NCBI RefSeq assembly: GCF_030540765.1
Contig: NZ_JAUOEL010000013.1
Coordinates: 1 to 54,807, forward strand
From: Flavivirga jejuensis
GTDB lineage: Bacteria > Bacteroidota > Bacteroidia > Flavobacteriales > Flavobacteriaceae
DNA: 54,807 bases
Direction of reading: 5' to 3'
The position numbers and the translations under genes are program-made. Each line of letters opens with the position of its first letter. The stretch's first letter is position 1. The notes beneath the pieces were generated by a model. The model searched no databases, was not told the DNA's origin, and saw only the letters and a program-made list of their open reading frames with translations. Shown here piece after piece: positions 8,561 through 17,940 of the stretch.

Positions 8561-10795
8561 TTATTTTTTAATCACTTTTCGTGTGGTTTCTCCTTCTTTA
8601 GATTTTATCTTTAATATGTAAATGCCCGATTGAAAATCAGATATATCTATAGTGTTAGTTTTACTTTCTAACTTTTTATTTGTAATTAGCTGCCTTCCAT
8701 TTAAATCAAAAAGTTTAATAGTCACATTTGTTAATGTATTAACTTTTATTGTTAAATTATTTATAACAGGGTTTGGATATAATGATATGTTATTTTCAAA
8801 ATCAAACGCACTTATAGCCAATGTATTTACACCAACATTTACAGGCACACGGTTAGACACACTAGCCTCGGTAATACGTTTTATAGCATTATTACCATAG
8901 TCTGCAACTACTATTTTGCCATCTGTTTGGATAACGACTCCATGAGGATAAGAAAACCCACTCCCTAATGTTTCTATATTGCTGCCATCTGCATCCATGC
9001 GTTTTATAGTATGATTACCATAATCTACAACTACTATTTTGCCATCTGTTTGAATAGCGACTCCAGCAGGATTAGAAAATCCACTCCCTAATGTTTCTAT
9101 ATTGCTGCCATCTGCATCCATACGTTTTATAGCATCATTACCATAATCTGCAACTACTATTTTGCCATCTGTTTGAATAGCGACTTCAGCAGGATTAGAA
9201 AATCCACTACCTAATGTTTCTATATTGCTGCCATCTGCATCCATACGTTTTATAGCATCATTACCATAATCTGTAACTACTATTTTGCCATCTGTTTGAA
9301 TAGCGACTCCATAAGGATAAGAAAATCCACTCCCTAATGTTTCTATATTGCTGCCATCTGCATCCATACGTTTTATAGTATGATTACCATAATCTGCAAC
9401 TACTATTTTGCCATCTGTTTGAATAGCGACTCCAGTAGGTTCAGCAAATCCACTCCCTAATGTTTCTATATTGGTGCCATCTGCATCCATGCGGTTTATA
9501 GCTCCATTACTATCTGCAACTACTATTTTCCCATCTGTTTGAATAGCGACTCCATAAGGATAAGAAAAACCACTCCCTAATGTTTCTATATTGCTGCCAT
9601 CTGCATCCATGCGTTTTATAGCATGATTATTACTATCTGCAACTACTATTTTCCCATCTGTTTGAATAGCGACTCCACTAGGATAAGAAAATCCACTCCT
9701 TAATGTTTCTATATTGCTGCCATCTGCATCCATGCGTTTTATAGCATGATTAACAGTATCTGCAACTACTATTTTCCCATCTGTTTGAATAACGACTCCA
9801 TGAGGATAAGAAAACCCACTACCTAATGTTTCTATATTGCTGCCATCTGCATCCATGCGTTTTATAGCTCCATTACCACTATCTGCAACTACTATTTTCC
9901 CATCTGTTTGAATAGCGACTCCAGCAGGATTAGAAAATCCACTCTCTAATGTTTCTATATTGCTGCCATCTGCATCCATGCGTTTTATAGCTCCATTACC
10001 ACTATCTGCAAATACTATTTTGCCATCTGTTTGAATAGCGACTCCACTAGGATAAGAAAATCCACTACCTAATGTTTCTATATTGCTGCCATCTGCATCC
10101 ATGCGTTTTATAGCATGATTACCACTATCTGCAACTACTATTTTGCCATCTGTTTGAATAGCGACTCCACGAGGATAAGAAAATCCACTACCTAATGTTT
10201 CTATATTGCTGCCATCTGCATCCATGCGTTTTATAGCATGATTATAAGTATCTGCAACTACTATTTTCCCATCTGTTTGAATAGCGACTCCAGCAGGATT
10301 GGAAAATCCACTATCTAATGCTAATGTACTAGCCGTAGTAAACTGCTCTACATAATATATGTTAGTACTTAAAACATCTGTACTTGCCAATGCGGTACCT
10401 CCTGTTACTGTACTAAACCATTGTACTGTAGCTCCTGTACTTGGTGTAGAAACTAAATTGGAAACAGTACTAGCCGAAGCTAAACTTTGGGCGCTATCTG
10501 AAATACGATTTACGGTTATCGCCAAACGATTTATACTTTCTATACTACTTACTGTTTGTGATGCGTAATACGTGGCGTCGTCTGTTAATGCGGTTGTTGT
10601 TGGTAATATATTTCCAGCTGTAGCTGCATCGTACCATGTTATGGATGTTCCTGTGAGTTGTAAATCTGCTAGGGTTTTATCATCGCCTGTGTAAATTTGT
10701 GATGTCCAAGTGCTGGTTGGTGCTGGTGGTACCTGAGCTTTTAAGGAAATTACACTAAAAATTAGCATAATTAATAAGAGTAATTTTTTTTTCAT
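8561..10795 (-). CDS. T9SS-secreted NHL/YWTD-like propeller protein, copy B
   Basis: Paralogue of the gene at 4877-7111, with the same length (744 residues), signal peptide, Ig-like modules, twelve 41-residue repeats (including the one-residue-short repeat 7) and C-terminal T9SS sorting domain. The signal peptides are identical, and the Ig-like region and the C-terminal 100 residues each differ at only a few positions. In contrast, the residue between Pro and Gly in PxG differs from copy A in 11 of 12 aligned repeats, and most DxxNx loops differ too. Framework segments IQTDGKIVVAD and IKRMDADGSNIETL remain almost fixed. This contrast suggests diversification or shuffling of loop codons. The ligand is unknown; a surface recognition or adhesion role is inference. 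Confidence 0.85.
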   Translation of the reverse strand: MKKKLLLLIMLIFSVISLKAQVPPAPTSTWTSQIYTGDDKTLADLQLTGTSITWYDAATAGNILPTTTALTDDATYYASQTVSSIESINRLAITVNRISDSAQSLASASTVSNLVSTPSTGATVQWFSTVTGGTALASTDVLSTNIYYVEQFTTASTLALDSGFSNPAGVAIQTDGKIVVADTYNHAIKRMDADGSNIETLGSGFSYPRGVAIQTDGKIVVADSGNHAIKRMDADGSNIETLGSGFSYPSGVAIQTDGKIVFADSGNGAIKRMDADGSNIETLESGFSNPAGVAIQTDGKIVVADSGNGAIKRMDADGSNIETLGSGFSYPHGVVIQTDGKIVVADTVNHAIKRMDADGSNIETLRSGFSYPSGVAIQTDGKIVVADSNNHAIKRMDADGSNIETLGSGFSYPYGVAIQTDGKIVVADSNGAINRMDADGTNIETLGSGFAEPTGVAIQTDGKIVVADYGNHTIKRMDADGSNIETLGSGFSYPYGVAIQTDGKIVVTDYGNDAIKRMDADGSNIETLGSGFSNPAEVAIQTDGKIVVADYGNDAIKRMDADGSNIETLGSGFSNPAGVAIQTDGKIVVVDYGNHTIKRMDADGSNIETLGSGFSYPHGVVIQTDGKIVVADYGNNAIKRITEASVSNRVPVNVGVNTLAISAFDFENNISLYPNPVINNLTIKVNTLTNVTIKLFDLNGRQLITNKKLESKTNTIDISDFQSGIYILKIKSKEGETTRKVIKK
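8870..10312 (-). repeat. Twelve 123-bp coding repeats, copy B
   Basis: Second array of 123-bp units with the same framework as copy A but a different set of variable codons. Several units within the array (for example those with PAG plus YGND or SGNG) are near-identical to each other, consistent with recombination between units. Confidence 0.95.
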
Positions 10796-11165
10796 AATAA
10801 AATAGGTTTGTTTTTAAGGTTGTAGCTAATAAAATTGTAGTTTTTGAGGGCCAAGAACAAAAGTTGTGTTTAATCAAAAATGTTTATATTCCTGTTGCTA
10901 ACACAGAAGACTAGCATGTTGAAAAATTGATTAAATTTGTCTGTAATGTTGAATTGGAAGTTATGCTTCCATGCACATGATACATAGTCTTTCTTAAGTT
11001 TGTCCAAAACACATAAACCAGCAAAGTAAAACTGGTAATAAAAAGTAAAGTTTCTGTTTCATAAATAAGATTTGGTTTAAAATTATGAAGCAAAGCTATT
11101 TAAGTATATACTAAACAAACACTCCAAAAAGCTCAGAATAGCCCAATAAGCTAAGAAAGCCCTTT
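10796..11165. other. Upstream region of propeller gene copy B
   Basis: Copy of 7112-7485 with few substitutions. It continues straight into the 3' end of the araC-type gene, showing the uninterrupted ancestral order. No gene recognised. Confidence 0.5.
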
Positions 11166-11180
11166 AGAGAAGTAGGAGAT

Positions 11181-12245
11181 TTATCGTTTAATTTCTGATG
11201 GCAGTATATTATGCCTTTTTTGAAACGCTGTGGAAAACTTACTTACATTTTCATATCCGAATTTTTGTGAAACATCCTTTACCATGACATCATGGTCTTT
11301 AAAATAGTTGAAAGCCAGATCCATTTGCTTGGTTTGAAAATATTTAAAAATGGATGTTTCGTAAACCAATTTAAAGTTTCTCTTAAGGGTTGAATTTGGT
11401 ATATTAAATTTATCCGATATCTTTTCAATTCCAGGAAACTTATTGTACAAATTACCTTTTAAATAATGTTCGATTTTTTCGATTTTTGCTCGCTCCTTTA
11501 AATTAAGTTTAAAAGATTTTAACGTGTCTTTTTTATCTATTAAGCTAAAAAATAAATCGAAAAAATGGTAAGTAATTTTCTTTAGTTCAATAAGGTTGGG
11601 TTTAGCTGAACTATTTGAATATTTTGAAATATTGCCTATTAAGTCTTCAAAATCTATCTTATCGAATTCATAATTTAAAAATTCAGTATTTTCACTGAAG
11701 AGTAGTACATTTTTAACACTTGTAGATATCCCAGATGACTCCACAATATTCTTTTTAGCCCATTCTTCACTAAAATATACTGCAAACATTTTTTCTACCG
11801 AGCCTTTAAAATGGCAATACAAAAAATCTGCAGCAGGTTTAATAAACGTTATAGAATGACTTTCAACTTTATAATGATCTAATTCAAAGAAATTAGAGTC
11901 GAACTTATTTTCAACTATGTTAAGGCTCATGCAATAATAATTTGATTCCAGCAATTTATCGTAAACTGGTTTGTACGATACATTGTTCTTGTAAATCATC
12001 AAAGAATTCATTACCCATAACCCTTTTTCCAATTCCACATAATTAAATTCTCCTTTCAAAAATGGTGTATTTGTAAAAAGCATTTGCCTTTCTTGGTTAT
12101 GTTTTATAAAAGGCATTTTTGTGCAGCTCTTAACTATTAGATCTGGTGAGTTTGATAAAAAAGACAGGTTAAAAAACCCGTCTTTATATGTGAAAAAATA
12201 TTGCTTTGATAGGTTAAACCAATTGTTGATTCTTTCTAATACCAC
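11181..12245 (-). CDS. AraC-family transcriptional regulator
   Basis: A 354-residue DNA-binding protein. Residues about 260-354 form an AraC/XylS double helix-turn-helix: IEKISDKFNIPNSTLKRNFK is the first helix pair and VKDVSQKFGYENVSKFSTAF the second, ending LPSEIKR. The N-terminal 250 residues have no domain I recognise; no membrane segment is seen, so a cytoplasmic effector or partner domain is likely. It lies just upstream of propeller copy B on the same strand and is the next gene after the duplication, so it may regulate that locus (inference). Its last codons are duplicated at 7943-7954. Confidence 0.85.
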   Translation of the reverse strand: MVLERINNWFNLSKQYFFTYKDGFFNLSFLSNSPDLIVKSCTKMPFIKHNQERQMLFTNTPFLKGEFNYVELEKGLWVMNSLMIYKNNVSYKPVYDKLLESNYYCMSLNIVENKFDSNFFELDHYKVESHSITFIKPAADFLYCHFKGSVEKMFAVYFSEEWAKKNIVESSGISTSVKNVLLFSENTEFLNYEFDKIDFEDLIGNISKYSNSSAKPNLIELKKITYHFFDLFFSLIDKKDTLKSFKLNLKERAKIEKIEHYLKGNLYNKFPGIEKISDKFNIPNSTLKRNFKLVYETSIFKYFQTKQMDLAFNYFKDHDVMVKDVSQKFGYENVSKFSTAFQKRHNILPSEIKR

Positions 12246-12472
12246 GTTTCATGATTTTGGGATTGGTTAAAAATAAAAAAATAATACTTTTATTATAGCC
12301 TTACATAGTTATTATTTTAAACACCGAACTCCTTTAGACTTTTTGGATTTAAGCGAAAATTAGAAGTTTTTAGCTCTGTTGAAGGCTTTTTTGAGTTGCA
12401 TAGCAGAGTTACGGAAGGAAAAAAGACAAAAATAGAGTTGAAAACAGCCATTTTTTAGCAAATTGAAAAAGT

Positions 12473-12901
12473 CTAAATGAGTTCACCAAAAGCTGTAACA
12501 ATAATAGTCCTTATCCCGCCACTATTTCTATGCTCACAAAGATAAATACCTTGCCAAATACCTAAATTTAATTTACCATTAGTTATTGGAATCTGCACCG
12601 AAGTACCAAGTAATGATGCTTTTATATGCGCTGGCATATCATCTGAACCTTCGTAGGTATGTTTATAATATGAAGTATTTTCTGGAACCATAACATTAAA
12701 ATGACTTTCAAAATCTGTTCTTACGGTATGATCTGCATTTTCATTAATGGTTAAACTTGCCGATGTATGCTTAATAAACACTTGTAATTGCCCTACATTA
12801 ATTTGTTTTATACCTGGAATTTCATTTAAAATTACATCCGTAATTAAATGAAATCCTCTTGTATAAGGTTGTAAGTTTATTTCTTTTTGAAAAAAATTCA
12901 T
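12473..12901 (-). CDS. yjbQ: YjbQ family protein (UPF0047)
   Basis: The 142-residue product matches the YjbQ/UPF0047 family throughout: FIKHTSASLTINENAD, HIKASLLGTSVQIPI, GIWQGIYLCEHR and a C-terminal IIVTAFGE. Family members have weak thiamine-phosphate synthase activity in Escherichia coli, but the real physiological role is uncertain. The conserved His and Glu-rich pocket is present. It is monocistronic, with gaps above 220 bp on both sides. Confidence 0.93.
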   Translation of the reverse strand: MNFFQKEINLQPYTRGFHLITDVILNEIPGIKQINVGQLQVFIKHTSASLTINENADHTVRTDFESHFNVMVPENTSYYKHTYEGSDDMPAHIKASLLGTSVQIPITNGKLNLGIWQGIYLCEHRNSGGIRTIIVTAFGELI

Positions 12902-13146
12902 AATCTAATTTATGGGTTAACTTTTCTAATAATTAAACTGTTTTTGACAGACTTAAAAAATGTAAAATAATAATCGTGATAAAACTAAATTTGTGTCAAA
13001 AACTTTTAGAAGCTATAAACGACACATACACTAAAATACATCCTTTTAACTGTATTTAAGGTTAAAAAATATTTTATTTATCTCATATCTCACGCAACCT
13101 TTTCAACTATTTTTCATCTATTATTAATAAACCTAAATTTAAAACC

Positions 13147-13602
13147 ATGAAACTTAATTTACTAATTGTATTATCTTGTTTTTTTGTTCTAACGAATTGC
13201 TCTCTTAATGATGACAATAATAATATAGATGATACCGTTGTATTTCCCACCTGGCATTTAATAAATGTTACTGGTGGCTTGGCTGGCATTGATGATTCTT
13301 TTGATTTAAGAACCATTATATGGACATTTAATATAACAGATCAAGTTATGACTGTAGTTAACAATAATACAGATGACACTAAAGAAGATGGTCTGGATTC
13401 TGGCACGTATAATTACTCCATTCTTGAAGAAGATGAAGATGACTTTCTTTTTGTAGAAGAAGACGAAATGGGGGTTCTTACTCTATCTCAATCTCAAAAA
13501 TTTCTGGAAATTGATGAAAATTTCACATCTGAAGGTGATGGTGCAGATGGTTTTATATATACATTTGAAAGAGTTTTAGTGGCTCAAGAAGAAGAAGAAT
13601 GA
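13147..13602 (+). CDS. Small acidic lipoprotein, unknown function
   Basis: 151 residues with a lipoprotein signal peptide; the lipobox is VLTNC with Cys18 as the lipidated residue, followed by an acidic linker SLNDDNNN typical of surface-directed lipoproteins in Bacteroidota. The rest resembles the lipocalin-like small lipoproteins of this group (FPTWHLINVTGG opening, IWTFNI strand, YTFERV end), but I cannot assign a family firmly. The tail is Glu-rich. It stands alone. Confidence 0.75.
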   Translation: MKLNLLIVLSCFFVLTNCSLNDDNNNIDDTVVFPTWHLINVTGGLAGIDDSFDLRTIIWTFNITDQVMTVVNNNTDDTKEDGLDSGTYNYSILEEDEDDFLFVEEDEMGVLTLSQSQKFLEIDENFTSEGDGADGFIYTFERVLVAQEEEE

Positions 13603-13608
13603 ATAGGT

Positions 13609-13683
13609 AATAAAGAATTTCTTGAAACCAACTATCTTCGCAGAGCTATAGAGGTATTTCGCAGGTTTCATACCCAATCAAAT
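13609..13683. repeat. Dispersed intergenic repeat, copy 1
   Basis: About 75 bp sharing AAAGAATTTCTTGAAACCAA, AGCTATAGAGGTATTTCGC and TTTCATAC.CAATCAA with 23578-23660. The first block contains the dyad GAATTTC/GAAA. Same orientation in both places, 10 kb apart. Confidence 0.8.
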
Positions 13684-13817
13684 TCAGTACAGGAAATAAG
13701 ATTAGCCTGATTTTCAGCCCAACATAGACCAGCTTAACTTACAATTTTGAATGCGTCTTAGAGACTTCTCAAAATTGAGTTTTCCTGCCACGCTATAAGT
13801 TATGGACTAAAAATATT

Positions 13818-15077
13818 TTAAGTTTTTTGTTTCTTTTTTCTAGCTGCTGGAAACAATACATTATTTAAAATAAGTCTATACCCTGGAGATGTTGGATGCA
13901 AATCTAATTCTGTTTTAGCATCCCCCACTCTATGTTGATAATCTTCAGGATCATGTCCGCCATAAAATGTAAAGAAACCTTTTCCTTTTATACCGTGAAT
14001 GTATTTAGCTTCTCCATTTAATTTCGTCTCCCCCAACACCAACACATTCGATTTTATTTCATCTCTTGTAAAAGACGTTGTTTGTCCCATAAACCCTTTC
14101 ACCAAAGCGGTATGATTTTGACACAACATCGTAGGAATGGGATCCCATTTTGCAGAAAACTCCATTAAAGAAAAATAATCAATTGTTTTTGCTACTCTAC
14201 GTTTACGCGTCATGTCTATTGAAGAAAACTCATAAACAATCGGGCTTCGCTCTAACGTGAAATTAGAAAACGCAAATGTTTTATTGTAATCAATTCTATT
14301 TTGGTAGGCAGGATCGCTACCATCACCATCAAACATAGGTTCGCAAATATCAACTCCTTCTGCAGATAAAGCAATATCAAAACTATCGGTAGCACTACAC
14401 ATAGCAAACATAAACCCACCTCCTATAACATAATCTCTAATTTTTAAAGCAACATCAGATTTTTCTTGAGATACTTTGCTATATCCTAATTTTGCTGCCA
14501 ATGCTTCTGCATCTTTTTTTTCCTGAATGTACCAAGAGGCTGCCCTGTAGGCACCATAAAATTTACCATACTGTCCAGTAAAGTCTTCATGGTGTAAGTG
14601 TAGCCAATCAAACAACAACAAACCGTCATTTAACACTTCTTCATCATAAACTGTTTCATAAGGAATTTCTGCATATTTTAATACCATGGTTACGGCATCA
14701 TCCCAAGGTAATTTTCCTTTTGGTGTATATACAGCAATTTTAGGTGCTTTTTCTAAAATTACGGCTTCCATATTCTTACTGGGGCTGCTTATTTCTTCTA
14801 AAATACTTTCTGCTTTAGAATTAGAAAGTACTTCGAAAGATATCCCCCGTATTTGGCATTCTCGTTGTATAGCCTCTGTGTCTGGCAATAAAAAAGAGCC
14901 ACCTCTATAATTTAAAAGCCATTTTACTTTTAATTCTTTATTGAGTGTCCAATAAGTAATACCATATGCTTTTAGGTGATTCTTTTGGCTTTCTGAATCC
15001 ATAGGTATAAGGATGTAGGAAGCATAAGTTTGAAATCCTATTAGTATAAATAATAATGTAAATAATGTCTTTTTCAA
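13818..15077 (-). CDS. Secreted class I amidotransferase-like protein
   Basis: 419 residues with a signal peptide (1-19, ending YAS). Flavobacterial relatives are often labelled asparagine synthetase B, but the sequence lacks an AsnB synthetase domain. Instead, GGGFMFAMCSATDSFDIAL (around Cys227) looks like the nucleophile elbow of a class I glutamine amidotransferase-type fold, and GGHDPEDYQHRVGD near the C-terminus could supply a catalytic His. Other fixed segments are FDWLHLHHEDFTGQYGKFYG and the LHPTSPGYRLILNNVLFPAA end. It is probably periplasmic. Reaction unknown. It follows dnaB on the same strand after about 130 bp. Confidence 0.7.
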   Translation of the reverse strand: MKKTLFTLLFILIGFQTYASYILIPMDSESQKNHLKAYGITYWTLNKELKVKWLLNYRGGSFLLPDTEAIQRECQIRGISFEVLSNSKAESILEEISSPSKNMEAVILEKAPKIAVYTPKGKLPWDDAVTMVLKYAEIPYETVYDEEVLNDGLLLFDWLHLHHEDFTGQYGKFYGAYRAASWYIQEKKDAEALAAKLGYSKVSQEKSDVALKIRDYVIGGGFMFAMCSATDSFDIALSAEGVDICEPMFDGDGSDPAYQNRIDYNKTFAFSNFTLERSPIVYEFSSIDMTRKRRVAKTIDYFSLMEFSAKWDPIPTMLCQNHTALVKGFMGQTTSFTRDEIKSNVLVLGETKLNGEAKYIHGIKGKGFFTFYGGHDPEDYQHRVGDAKTELDLHPTSPGYRLILNNVLFPAARKKKQKT

Positions 15078-15205
15078 TGTGAAGTAAAAATTTATGAGGT
15101 TTCTCAGTCATATTCCTGCTTCGAAATGACTAAAACTCTTATTATTTAATTTGAAAGGTACTTAATTTTTCTTCTTTTTGAATCTATTTAACAGAAGATT
15201 AATTT

Positions 15206-16747
15206 TTAAAATGGCACATCATTGTCATCGTCTTCATTAAATGAACTTCCGAAAGCCTGATCTGGGCTTGCTTTAAAATCGTCTGCTTTAAAAGTATCAT
15301 CGTTAGCAGCTGCATTCATTTTAGAATGAAACTCAAAAGGGGAATCAAAATCATCTAAGTTATCAAACTTACCTAGGTTACCAATAAATTTTAAACGTAT
15401 ATTTTCCAGACCACCATTTCTATGTTTTGCTATTATAAATTCTGCTTGTCCCTCTGTTGGAGAGCGCTCATCATCATCCCATTCATCAATTTTATAATAT
15501 TCTGGTCTGTAAATAAAAGATACAATATCGGCATCTTGCTCAATTGCTCCAGATTCACGTAAATCTGATAATAATGGTCGTTTGCTTCCTCCACGTGTTT
15601 CTACTGCACGCGATAATTGCGATAAGGCTATTACTGGAACCATCAATTCTTTTGCTAATGCTTTAAGGTTTCTAGAAATCATAGAGATTTCTTGTTCACG
15701 GTTACCTCCATGATTAGGACCTCCCGTCATTAACTGCAAGTAATCAATCATGATTAGTTTAATACCGTGTTGTGATGACAAACGTCTTGCTTTTGCTCTT
15801 AAATCAAAAATTGAAAGTGATGGTGTGTCATCAATAAAAAGAGGCGCTTTTTCTAATCCTTTTACTTTTACGTTAAGTTGCTCCCACTCGTGTTTTTCTA
15901 ATTTACCTGTACGTAATTTTTCTGAAGACAAACCTGTTTCACTAGAAATTAAACGGGTAATTAATTGTACAGATGCCATCTCTAAAGAAAAGAATGCCAC
16001 AGGTATATTTTGGTCTACGGCAATATTTCTTGCCATCGAAAGTGTTAAAGCGGTTTTACCCATACCAGGACGAGCCGCTACAATAATTAAATCGGATGGT
16101 TGCCATCCTGAGGTTAGTTTATCTAATTTATTAAAACCTGTTGGAATACCACTAAGCCCTTCTTGATTTGAAATTTCTTCAATTTTCTTTTTGGCTTGAA
16201 TTACTAAATCTTGAGCTGTTTCACTCGATTTTTTAATATTTCCTTGGGTAACTTCGTATAATTTTGATTCTGCCTTATCTAGTAAATCGAAAACATCTTT
16301 GGTCTCATCATAAGAATCTTCAATAATTTCACTAGAGATTTTAATTAAACTACGTTGAATAAATTTTTGTAGTATAATACGGGCATGAAACTCTATATGA
16401 GCTGAAGAAGATACTTTTTGCGTTAAAGAAATAAGGTAAAAATCGCCACCTGCCAGTTCTAACTTTGAAACCTTCTTTAATTGTGTTGAAACGGTTAATA
16501 AGTCAACAGGTTCGCTGTTTTCAAATAACTGAAATATAGCTTCAAAAATATGCTGGTGGGCTTCTTTATAAAATGCATCTGGGCTTAAAATATCAATGAC
16601 TTCATCTACGCCTTTTTTATCAATCATCATCGCCCCTAACACAACTTCCTCTAAATCAAGTGCTTGGGGTGGTATTTTCCCTTTCTCTAGATTAATGATA
16701 GTGCTTTTGTCAACTTTATATCCTTGAACTTGGTTAGGTTGTTTCAT
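15206..16747 (-). CDS. dnaB: Replicative DNA helicase DnaB
   Basis: Hexameric 5'-3' helicase that unwinds DNA at the replication fork. The 513-residue product has the N-terminal helicase-loader domain (PPQALDLEEVVLGAMMIDKK), the linker, and a RecA-like core with Walker A AARPGMGKTAL, Walker B LIMIDYLQLM, the LSQLSRAVETR segment and DLRESGAIEQDADIV. The C-terminal acidic tail is normal for flavobacterial DnaB. No intein is present. It is transcribed away from accA, probably from its own promoter in the 168-bp gap. Confidence 0.97.
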   Translation of the reverse strand: MKQPNQVQGYKVDKSTIINLEKGKIPPQALDLEEVVLGAMMIDKKGVDEVIDILSPDAFYKEAHQHIFEAIFQLFENSEPVDLLTVSTQLKKVSKLELAGGDFYLISLTQKVSSSAHIEFHARIILQKFIQRSLIKISSEIIEDSYDETKDVFDLLDKAESKLYEVTQGNIKKSSETAQDLVIQAKKKIEEISNQEGLSGIPTGFNKLDKLTSGWQPSDLIIVAARPGMGKTALTLSMARNIAVDQNIPVAFFSLEMASVQLITRLISSETGLSSEKLRTGKLEKHEWEQLNVKVKGLEKAPLFIDDTPSLSIFDLRAKARRLSSQHGIKLIMIDYLQLMTGGPNHGGNREQEISMISRNLKALAKELMVPVIALSQLSRAVETRGGSKRPLLSDLRESGAIEQDADIVSFIYRPEYYKIDEWDDDERSPTEGQAEFIIAKHRNGGLENIRLKFIGNLGKFDNLDDFDSPFEFHSKMNAAANDDTFKADDFKASPDQAFGSSFNEDDDNDVPF

Positions 16748-16800
16748 ACTTACGAAAGTAATTAAAAAGAAAGGTTTTTAAAATAAAAATTGAATTAGTG

Positions 16801-16855
16801 TTGTTAACTGATCATTAACACTTTAACTGTTAATAACTCAAAAATATTGTTAACA
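16801..16855. promoter_or_regulatory. GTTAA-rich motif cluster upstream of dnaB
   Basis: GTTAAC occurs at both ends, with ATTAACA, TTTAACTG and GTTAATAAC between them. The spacing is irregular. It could be an operator cluster or simply AT-rich promoter sequence; it does not match the DnaA box TTATCCACA. Confidence 0.3.
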
Positions 16856-16861
16856 AGCATA

Positions 16862-16896
16862 AAAAAATCCAAAACGATAGGTTTTAGATTTTTTTA
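16862..16896 (-). terminator. Terminator after accA
   Basis: On the minus strand AATCTAAAAC/GTTTTGGATT (one G-T pair) with a five-base loop, followed by a T-run. It lies just after the accA stop. Confidence 0.7.
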
Positions 16897-16915
16897 TGTT
16901 ATGGTTTTATAAGGG

Positions 16916-17869
16916 CTAGCCCTTAAATACTCCCATATTTGTATATTTTTCCATGCGTTGAGATATCAAATCTGTTGGTGATAAGTTTTTTAACTCATCG
17001 TAATATTTTACTATCGCATCGCTTACTGCTAAAAATGTTTTTTCACGATCTCTATGTGCACCACCAAGCGGTTCTTTAATAACGCCATCTACTACTTTTA
17101 TCTTCATAGCATCTGTAGCTGTTAATTTTAAAGCTTCTGCTGCTTGTTCTTTATATTCCCAACTACGCCATAGAATTGAAGAGCAGTTTTCTGGTGATAT
17201 TACAGAATACCAAGAGTTTTCTAACATCAACACTTTATCTCCAACGCCAATACCTAAAGCACCACCTGATGCTCCTTCACCAATAACTATAGTTATAATA
17301 GGCACTTTTAAACGGGTCATTTCTAGAATGTTTCTAGCTATGGCTTCTCCTTGTCCGCGTTCTTCTGCTTCTAATCCAGGATAAGCACCTGGAGTATCTA
17401 TTAAAGTAACAACTGGGATTCCAAATTTTTCGGCAGACTTCATTAAACGTAATGCTTTACGATAGCCTTCGGGATTTGCCATTCCGAAATTTCTATATTG
17501 CCTGGTTTTAGTGTTATAGCCTTTTTGCTGCCCTATAAACATAAAAGTTTGATCACCTATCTTTCCTAGGCCTCCAATCATGGCTTTATCATCTTTTATA
17601 TTACGGTCTCCATGTAATTCTAAAAACGAATCGCCACAAATAGCTTTTATATGATCTAACGTATAGGGTCTGTTTGGATGACGAGACAATTGTACACGTT
17701 GCCAGGGCGATAGGTTTTTATAAATATCTTTTTGGGCTTCTTTTAGTTTTTTTTCAATTTGAGAACATGTTTCAGTAACATCTACTTCACTTTCTTCTCC
17801 AATCACTCTACATTTTTGTAGTTGATCTTCTAGCTCTTTTATTGGGAGTTCAAATTCTAAGTATTCCAT
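16916..17869 (-). CDS. accA: Acetyl-CoA carboxylase carboxyltransferase subunit alpha
   Basis: With AccD it transfers the carboxyl group from biotin to acetyl-CoA, the first step of fatty-acid synthesis. The 317 residues cover the whole family: N-terminal helical part ([17 protein letters not shown]), [32 protein letters not shown], the crotonase-type core [20 protein letters not shown] and [16 protein letters not shown], and the C-terminal [10 protein letters not shown]. Length is normal. Confidence 0.97.
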   Translation of the reverse strand: MEYLEFELPIKELEDQLQKCRVIGEESEVDVTETCSQIEKKLKEAQKDIYKNLSPWQRVQLSRHPNRPYTLDHIKAICGDSFLELHGDRNIKDDKAMIGGLGKIGDQTFMFIGQQKGYNTKTRQYRNFGMANPEGYRKALRLMKSAEKFGIPVVTLIDTPGAYPGLEAEERGQGEAIARNILEMTRLKVPIITIVIGEGASGGALGIGVGDKVLMLENSWYSVISPENCSSILWRSWEYKEQAAEALKLTATDAMKIKVVDGVIKEPLGGAHRDREKTFLAVSDAIVKYYDELKNLSPTDLISQRMEKYTNMGVFKG

Positions 17870-17940
17870 AAGAATTTTGTTTAGACCTTTTAATTTTTGG
17901 GTTAATGTACAAATATAAAAACTTTAATTTTCTTAAACTG

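Larger units (their letters stand above)
4273..11190. repeat. Tandem duplication of the rplT-araC interval
   Basis: Unit A runs from 4273 to about 7485 and resumes at 7931-7954 after a later insertion. Unit B runs from 7961 to about 11190. Each unit begins with the rplT tail plus its terminators, continues with the intergenic repeats and one propeller gene on the minus strand, and ends with the last codons of the araC-type gene (ATTTATCGTTTA, 7943-7954 and 11179-11190). The novel joint is araC tail + TAAAAA + rplT tail (7943-7983). The units look well over 95 percent identical outside the propeller repeats. Confidence 0.92.

Noticed and set aside
4877-10795. Diversity-generating retroelement acting on the propeller genes
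   Set aside because: The NNT pattern is suggestive, but no reverse transcriptase, accessory gene or template repeat is in the window, and T-ending codons are generally favoured in this AT-rich genome.
13818-15077. True asparagine synthetase B
   Set aside because: The protein has a signal peptide, lacks the N-terminal Cys2 glutaminase and the AsnB synthetase PP-loop; the common label appears to be a misannotation.
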